From: an uncultured Pseudomonadota bacterium
Lineage (GTDB): Bacteria; Pseudomonadota; Gammaproteobacteria; Ga0077536
Reading direction: 5' to 3'
NCBI GenBank assembly: GCA_902551695.1
Contig: CACDEI010000009.1
Coordinates: 1-40,922 of the forward strand
DNA: 40,922 nt
Position numbers and translations under genes: made by a program. Positions 36,304 to 40,922 of the stretch are shown in pieces. Every line of letters starts with the position of its first letter. Position 1 is the first letter of the stretch. Under the pieces are notes generated by a model that had not been told where the DNA came from, searched no databases, and saw only the letters and a program-made list of their open reading frames with translations.

Positions 36304-37038
36304 ATGATAAATACTCATGACGACTTTAATTCCTTTGTGATTGACGTTACCGAGGGGCAATTAGAAGCCTACAAATCCTCGTTCCAAAAAAATGATGAGT
36401 TCATCCTCATTCCAGAATTCATATCGAGAGGGATATTGACTAGGATGCTGCTAGATTCGGAAAAATCAAAAGAGGACGCTCATAGAAGTTTTATTCCAAA
36501 GCACAAGAAGGGAGGAAGTGTCCCACGACCGATCTTAAAAAAGAAATCTCCTATTTTGTCATCGCTATACGAATCAAGAGAAATCTTGTATTTTTTTAAC
36601 CAATTAACTGGGCAAGACCTAAACTTGTGCCCCGACCACGATCTTCATGCGTGCGCACTTTATTTGTATACCGAAGAGGGTGACCACATAGACTATCATT
36701 TTGACACCTCATATTATAAGGGGGCGAGATATACAGCTTTGTTGGGGATTTTGAATAGGTCTGAGTGCCTGCTAGAATACGAGCTTTTTCATAAGCAGGA
36801 GGGTCAAGACATCGTGAAAGATGCATCTCCTGTAGAACCGGGTACTTTAGTTTTTTTTAACGGGGACAAAGTTCGTCATAGAGTGACACCAGCTGGCGTT
36901 GGAGACGAGCGTATTGTGCTGACCCTCGAATACGTGACTGATTCGGAAATGTCGCTCGTAACAAAATTTGTATCGAACATGAAAGACGCGATAGCCTATT
37001 TCGGTTTCCGCAGTGTTTTTGGGACAAAGGACGTTTAG
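36304..37038 (+). CDS. 2-oxoglutarate/Fe(II)-dependent oxygenase
   Basis: A 244-residue double-stranded beta-helix oxygenase. The iron facial triad is His132-x-Asp134 (YHFDTSYYKG) and His192 (VRHRVTPAG). Arg203 (DERIVLTLEY) would bind 2-oxoglutarate. The Asp is present, so it should hydroxylate or desaturate rather than halogenate. It is the first gene of the phosphonate operon, three bases before a nucleotidyltransferase gene. Hydroxylation of aminoethylphosphonate or of a lipid carrying it is a reasonable guess, since 1-hydroxy-AEP is known in nature, but nothing in sequence fixes the substrate. The ribosome-binding site is weak. Confidence 0.82.
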   Translation: MINTHDDFNSFVIDVTEGQLEAYKSSFQKNDEFILIPEFISRGILTRMLLDSEKSKEDAHRSFIPKHKKGGSVPRPILKKKSPILSSLYESREILYFFNQLTGQDLNLCPDHDLHACALYLYTEEGDHIDYHFDTSYYKGARYTALLGILNRSECLLEYELFHKQEGQDIVKDASPVEPGTLVFFNGDKVRHRVTPAGVGDERIVLTLEYVTDSEMSLVTKFVSNMKDAIAYFGFRSVFGTKDV

Positions 37039-37041
37039 AGC

Positions 37042-37779
37042 ATGCAGGCAATAATATTAGCGGCTGGAATCGGTAAGAGAATATCTTCCTCTCACAATAC
37101 CCCTAAAATTCTACTCGAATTTGACGAGAAAACCCTCTTAGAAAGACATATATCCAATCTTCACCAATTGGGTGCTGGAAGAATCATAATTTGCGCCGGT
37201 TACCAGCAAGAGCTGATCCACAGCGAACTAAAAAAAATAGGTTCCTCCGATGTCGAGATAGTTTCGAATCAAGAATTCCATCTGGGCTCAACTATAAGCT
37301 TGTTAAAAACTCAGCCAGTTGTAAGTAAAAACGAAGACACACTAATTATGGATGCAGACGTGCTGTATCACCCAGAGATTATAAATAAACTAGCAAGCAG
37401 CCAACACAAAAATTGCTTACTGATTGATAGAGAATTCGACGAAGGAGTCGAACCAGTAAAAGTTTGCATAAGAAATCAAAAAATCGTCGAATTCAGAAAA
37501 AAAATATCTCCAAAAGTCGATTATGATATTATAGGAGAGTCAGTAGGATTTTTTAAATTTTCCGCAAATGGTCTGAAATCTATTTTCCAGAAGTGTGAAA
37601 GTTTTGTTGCCGACGGCAAAGAACACGAACCTCATGAAGAGGTAATTCGAGAGTGCATAATTCACGACAGTATAAAAATTGAGGTTGAAGATATTTCGGG
37701 ACTTCCATGGATCGAAATTGATTTTCCAGAAGATATAGTAAGGGCAACGGAAACTGTTTTACCTCAACTACTTATCTAA
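37042..37779 (+). CDS. nucleotidyltransferase family protein (MobA/LicC-like)
   Basis: A 245-residue sugar/alcohol-phosphate nucleotidyltransferase. The NTP loop is ILAAGIGKRI followed by TPKILLEF, the metal-binding Asp lies in LIMDADVLYHPE (about 110-121) and WIEIDFPEDIVRA near the C-terminus is typical of phosphocholine or inositol-phosphate cytidylyltransferases. It is three bases after the oxygenase gene and eleven before the PEP mutase gene. It probably makes a CDP- or CMP-activated head group. It is separate from, and not a duplicate of, the nucleotidyltransferase domain fused to AepX, so two activated substrates may be made. Confidence 0.85.
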   Translation: MQAIILAAGIGKRISSSHNTPKILLEFDEKTLLERHISNLHQLGAGRIIICAGYQQELIHSELKKIGSSDVEIVSNQEFHLGSTISLLKTQPVVSKNEDTLIMDADVLYHPEIINKLASSQHKNCLLIDREFDEGVEPVKVCIRNQKIVEFRKKISPKVDYDIIGESVGFFKFSANGLKSIFQKCESFVADGKEHEPHEEVIRECIIHDSIKIEVEDISGLPWIEIDFPEDIVRATETVLPQLLI

Positions 37780-37790
37780 AACTCTAGAAA

Positions 37791-39407
37791 ATGACCAAAA
37801 AAACAAAATTACTTCGGAACTTGCTAAATAAAACTTCTCTGGAGTTTCTCCTAGAGGCCCACAACGGTATAAGCGCAAAAATTGCAGAGGAGGCTGGTTT
37901 TGAAGGCATTTGGGCTAGTGGATTAGCTCTCTCAGCGCAATACGGGGTGAGAGATAATAATGAGGCAAGCTGGACTCAAATTGTAGACATGGTTGAATTC
38001 ATGGCTGACGCCACGACAATTCCGATTCTGTTGGACGGAGATACTGGTTACGGAAATTTCAACAACATGCGAAGGCTTGTGAAAAAGTTAGAGCAAAGAG
38101 GTATTGCCGGAGTATGTATTGAAGACAAATTATTTCCGAAAACCAATAGCTTTATAAAAGGCGAAAAACAAGCCCTTGCCGATGTAGCTGAATTCTCAGG
38201 CAAGATCGCTGCTGGTAAAGACTCTCAACTGGATGAGGATTTTTGCATCATAGCTAGAGTAGAGGCTTTTATAGCTGGTTGGGACATGAAAGAGGCTTTA
38301 TATCGTGCCGAATCCTATAGAAAGGCAGGTGCAGATGGTGTCCTCATCCACAGTTCACTTCCTAACCCCTCCCAGATCCTTGAATTCGCCCAAGAGTGGG
38401 CCAACAGAAGCCCCTTGGTTATTGTTCCCACAAAATACTACAGCACTCCTGTTGAAGCCTACCGAAAAGCAGAGATTAGTATGGTGATTTGGGCTAACCA
38501 TATGCTGAGGGGTTCTGTACATTACATGCAGCAAATAGCATCTACAATCAAAACCAAAAAAGCGGTCACCGACATAGAAGACGACATTGCAACGGTAAAC
38601 GAAGTTTTTAGACTTCAGGGCGCAGATGAGCTTGCCGCCGCTGAAAAACGATATTTTAATGAGACTGCCCAAGAAACTAGAGCGATAGTACTTGCTGCAT
38701 CCAGAGGCGATAAATTCGCTGAGCTGACTGAAAACAGACCTAAGGCCATGCTACCGATAAACGGCAAACCATTGCTCTCCCGCCTAACAGACAGATTCAG
38801 AAAGGCCAACGTCAAGAAGATTTTTGTTGTAAGCGGCTACAAGTCTCAAAGCATTAACGTTCCTAATATAAATCTAGTCGAAAATTTAGATTTCGAGAGT
38901 AACCGAGAATTGGCGTCACTCAACTTAGCCCAGACTCATTTCAACGAAGATATGATTATACTGTATGGCGATTTATTGTTCAGGGGTTACGTTTTGAAGG
39001 GGCTCTTAGAATCAAAGCGAGAATTGACCGTGGTAGTGGATTCATCAAAGAGATCGAAGGAACAAGAGGGCGATAACGATTTCGCCTTTTGTTCTGTTGA
39101 AGATAATAGAGAACTTTGGGGTCAAGATGTACTTCTGGAGCGCATTGATACTAAACCAGAACATAAGGGACGAGACTGTTCCGGTCGCTGGGTAGGCATG
39201 GTTCGTGTACATGGAACCGGTCGAGATTGGATTGAAACAGCTATTGACGAATTAAAAAGCCTTTCAACTTTTGATAATCTTGATTTGGGGCATCTTCTCA
39301 ACAAAATTATCGACAATGGTCACCCAATAAGAGTTATCTATATTCATGGACATTGGCTCAATGTAAATTCCTTGGGTGACTTAGAACATGCCAGATCTTT
39401 TATGTAA
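37791..39407 (+). CDS. aepX: phosphoenolpyruvate phosphomutase fused to nucleotidyltransferase (PntC-like)
   Basis: A two-domain protein of 538 residues. Residues 1 to about 285 are PEP mutase, which forms the C-P bond by rearranging PEP to phosphonopyruvate. LLDGDTGYG gives Asp82 and Asp84, and [10 protein letters not shown] gives Glu111, Lys117 and Asn119, the Lys-Asn-Ser loop that marks mutases over isocitrate-lyase relatives. Residues about 296-538 are a nucleotidyltransferase with a diverged loop ([22 protein letters not shown]) and metal Asp in YGDLLFR. This fits PntC cytidylyltransferases, which turn AEP into CMP-AEP and are known as fusions with AepX. It sits between a stand-alone nucleotidyltransferase gene and aepY. 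Confidence 0.93.
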   Translation: MTKKTKLLRNLLNKTSLEFLLEAHNGISAKIAEEAGFEGIWASGLALSAQYGVRDNNEASWTQIVDMVEFMADATTIPILLDGDTGYGNFNNMRRLVKKLEQRGIAGVCIEDKLFPKTNSFIKGEKQALADVAEFSGKIAAGKDSQLDEDFCIIARVEAFIAGWDMKEALYRAESYRKAGADGVLIHSSLPNPSQILEFAQEWANRSPLVIVPTKYYSTPVEAYRKAEISMVIWANHMLRGSVHYMQQIASTIKTKKAVTDIEDDIATVNEVFRLQGADELAAAEKRYFNETAQETRAIVLAASRGDKFAELTENRPKAMLPINGKPLLSRLTDRFRKANVKKIFVVSGYKSQSINVPNINLVENLDFESNRELASLNLAQTHFNEDMIILYGDLLFRGYVLKGLLESKRELTVVVDSSKRSKEQEGDNDFAFCSVEDNRELWGQDVLLERIDTKPEHKGRDCSGRWVGMVRVHGTGRDWIETAIDELKSLSTFDNLDLGHLLNKIIDNGHPIRVIYIHGHWLNVNSLGDLEHARSFM

Positions 39408-39421
39408 AGGAGTAATAAAAT

Positions 39422-40561
39422 ATGATCTTGGCGTCTGATTTCGTAGATACAGCTTGCAATGCAAATTATAAATTTTATGCTGGGGTCCCTTGCTCTTTCC
39501 TAACGCCCTTTATTAATTATGTGATAGCTAATAAAAACACCACTTACGTGAGCGCAGCAAACGAGGGAGATGCTGTGGCGATGGCAGCCGGAGCTTCGCT
39601 GGGCGGTATTCGTAGCATTGCCATGATGCAAAATTCCGGACTTGGGAATGCGATAAGCCCCCTGACATCACTCACTCACACTTTCAATCTACCAATTCTC
39701 CTGATTTGCACTCTGCGAGGCGAACCTGGCCTAAATGATGAACCTCAGCATGAATTGATGGGCGAGATCACATGTGATTTATTGGAAAAAATTAAAATCC
39801 CTTGGGAAATTTTCCCAACTAATAAGAATGACATACCTAGCGTATTGGACCGAGCTGAATCCTATTTCAAAAACAACTCAAGACCCTATGCTTTGGTCAT
39901 GAAGAAAGGAAGCTGTCAAAGCGACAAAATAAGGCTACCAACGCCAATTACCGGGCTGAAGAAAACAACTGAAATCAAAGGATCTGAACCCTCTGAACGG
40001 CCAACCCGGTTAGATATTTTGAAAGCAATAACTGAAAAAAGCAAACAAGCCAATGCAGTCATTCTAGCGAGCACCGGTTACGCGGGAAGAGAATTATATA
40101 AGATAAAAGACGATAACAACCACTTCTATATGGTTGGCTCCATGGGGTGTATATCATCATTTGGACTAGGCTTAGCCTTAGTAAAGCCTGACCTCAAGGT
40201 AATATTGATAGATGGAGATGGTGCTGCTTTAATGCGATTAGGAAACCTCACGACAATTGGTGCTTACTCTCCCCCTAATATTATCCACTTTCTACTAGAC
40301 AACGAGATACATGAATCCACAGGGGGTCAACATACGGTCTCTCAATCGATCGACTTCGCTCAAATCGCCGCGGCATGCGGCTACCAAAATGTAACTCGAC
40401 TAAGCGACGTGGAATTTTTGGATGAGGCAGTATTTGAAGACAAGCAGAAAGGGCCTAAATTCTATCATTGTAAAACACGGGGAGAGAAAGATAGCTCTCT
40501 TCCCAGACCAACAATCTCACCCAAAGACGTAGCCAAACGTTTAAAGGAGTACATCGCTTAA
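39422..40561 (+). CDS. aepY: phosphonopyruvate decarboxylase
   Basis: AepY, 379 residues, a thiamine-diphosphate enzyme that decarboxylates phosphonopyruvate to phosphonoacetaldehyde and makes C-P formation irreversible. The pyrimidine-domain Glu lies in ANEGDAVAMAAGASLGG (about 41-57), and the ThDP motif reads GDGAALMRLGNLTTIG...LDNEIHESTGGQ. AAAGGAG stands before the ATG. It follows aepX by 14 bases and precedes the transaminase by one base. Confidence 0.95.
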   Translation: MILASDFVDTACNANYKFYAGVPCSFLTPFINYVIANKNTTYVSAANEGDAVAMAAGASLGGIRSIAMMQNSGLGNAISPLTSLTHTFNLPILLICTLRGEPGLNDEPQHELMGEITCDLLEKIKIPWEIFPTNKNDIPSVLDRAESYFKNNSRPYALVMKKGSCQSDKIRLPTPITGLKKTTEIKGSEPSERPTRLDILKAITEKSKQANAVILASTGYAGRELYKIKDDNNHFYMVGSMGCISSFGLGLALVKPDLKVILIDGDGAALMRLGNLTTIGAYSPPNIIHFLLDNEIHESTGGQHTVSQSIDFAQIAAACGYQNVTRLSDVEFLDEAVFEDKQKGPKFYHCKTRGEKDSSLPRPTISPKDVAKRLKEYIA

Positions 40562-40562
40562 T

Positions 40563-40922
40563 ATGATTTTACTAAATCCTGGACCGGTAACATTAAGCAA
40601 TCGCGTGCGTAATGCGCTCTCCGGACCAGACCTATGTCATAGAGAGGAAGAATTTGGCCTATTGCAACAAAGCATCCGTGACAAATTACTTAGAGTCTAT
40701 AACCTAAGTAACGAAAATTGGGCACCAGTTTTACTTACCGGTTCGGGAACTGCAGCTGTTGAAGCAATGCTGATAAGCTGTATTCCTGCAGAGGGTAAAA
40801 CTCTTGTAATAGAGAATGGGGTGTACGGCGAGAGAATATCGGAGATGCTAAAATCCTATGCCATTCGCTATGATAGACATACAAACGAATGGGGAGCAAA
40901 CATAGACATCAACTCGTTAAGA
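40563..40922 (+). CDS. phnW: 2-aminoethylphosphonate transaminase, N-terminal part (cut by window end)
   Basis: The open frame from ATG 40563 gives 120 residues and runs off the window. It starts MILLNPGPVTLSNRVRNAL, then PDLCHREEEF and LTGSGTAAVEAML, the standard N-terminus of PhnW/AepZ-type PLP aminotransferases. The PLP lysine lies beyond the window. In this setting it would aminate phosphonoacetaldehyde to 2-aminoethylphosphonate rather than degrade it. It is not in the ORF track because it has no stop. The upstream AAGGAG lies 14 bases before the ATG, inside aepY. Confidence 0.9.
   Translation, partial: MILLNPGPVTLSNRVRNALSGPDLCHREEEFGLLQQSIRDKLLRVYNLSNENWAPVLLTGSGTAAVEAMLISCIPAEGKTLVIENGVYGERISEMLKSYAIRYDRHTNEWGANIDINSLR

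Overview
The window looks like chromosomal DNA of a moderately AT-rich, probably marine gammaproteobacterium. The main reason is the conserved block ispH-lspA-ribF-murJ / rpsT / proB-obgE-rpmA-rplU / ispB, followed by a tRNA-Pro. Accessory families also fit: ZrgA-type zinc proteins, DUF1329, LLM flavin oxidoreductases, glutathione-dependent formaldehyde oxidation and hopanoid genes. No phage, transposon or CRISPR array is visible, and coding density is high, with no gene-free stretch over 300 bases. Assignment below class level is not possible from this text alone.

Layout. 0-4 kb (minus strand): a PD-(D/E)XK nuclease-like protein with four cysteines coupled to an IsdG-like monooxygenase, a DUF1329 protein, an EamA transporter and an NTF2-like protein. 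4.2-8.4 kb: a zinc-homeostasis island with a LolD/FtsX-type ABC pair, a DUF3299 secreted protein, a MerC-like membrane protein, a Zur regulator and a His-rich ZrgA protein. A near-ideal Zur operator sits over the -10 box of the zrgA-zur-merC operon. 8.5-9 kb: tRNA-Thr(CGT) and an Irr-type Fur protein whose reading frame begins upstream of any ATG/GTG/TTG. 9-17.7 kb: the housekeeping block, in which ileS and fkpB are missing from their usual gammaproteobacterial places and rpsT starts at TTG. 17.8-22.5 kb: two LLM oxidoreductases, a nitroreductase, two uncharacterised small proteins, a HIT protein and a YjbQ protein. 22.7-24.7 kb: frmA-fghA. 24.7-29 kb: a sodium:solute symporter, a small HExxH protein and the tungstate ABC transporter tupBCA.

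29-40.9 kb is the most interesting part. A plus-strand hopanoid operon (squalene synthase, hpnG, hpnN, a CDP-alcohol phosphatidyltransferase, hpnA) is followed by a minus-strand HpnL/UPF0104 flippase-like gene. Divergent from that gene is a phosphonate operon: 2OG-Fe(II) oxygenase, stand-alone nucleotidyltransferase, PEP mutase fused to a second nucleotidyltransferase, phosphonopyruvate decarboxylase, and the start of an AEP transaminase cut by the window end. PEP mutase, decarboxylase and transaminase together give 2-aminoethylphosphonate (AEP). The nucleotidyltransferases could activate it as a CMP ester. The phosphatidyltransferase embedded by ATGA overlaps in the hopanoid operon is a candidate for putting an activated head group on a lipid. 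This suggests, without proving, a combined hopanoid/phosphonolipid outer-membrane modification locus, possibly with hydroxylated AEP. Squalene-hopene cyclase and hpnH are not in the window.
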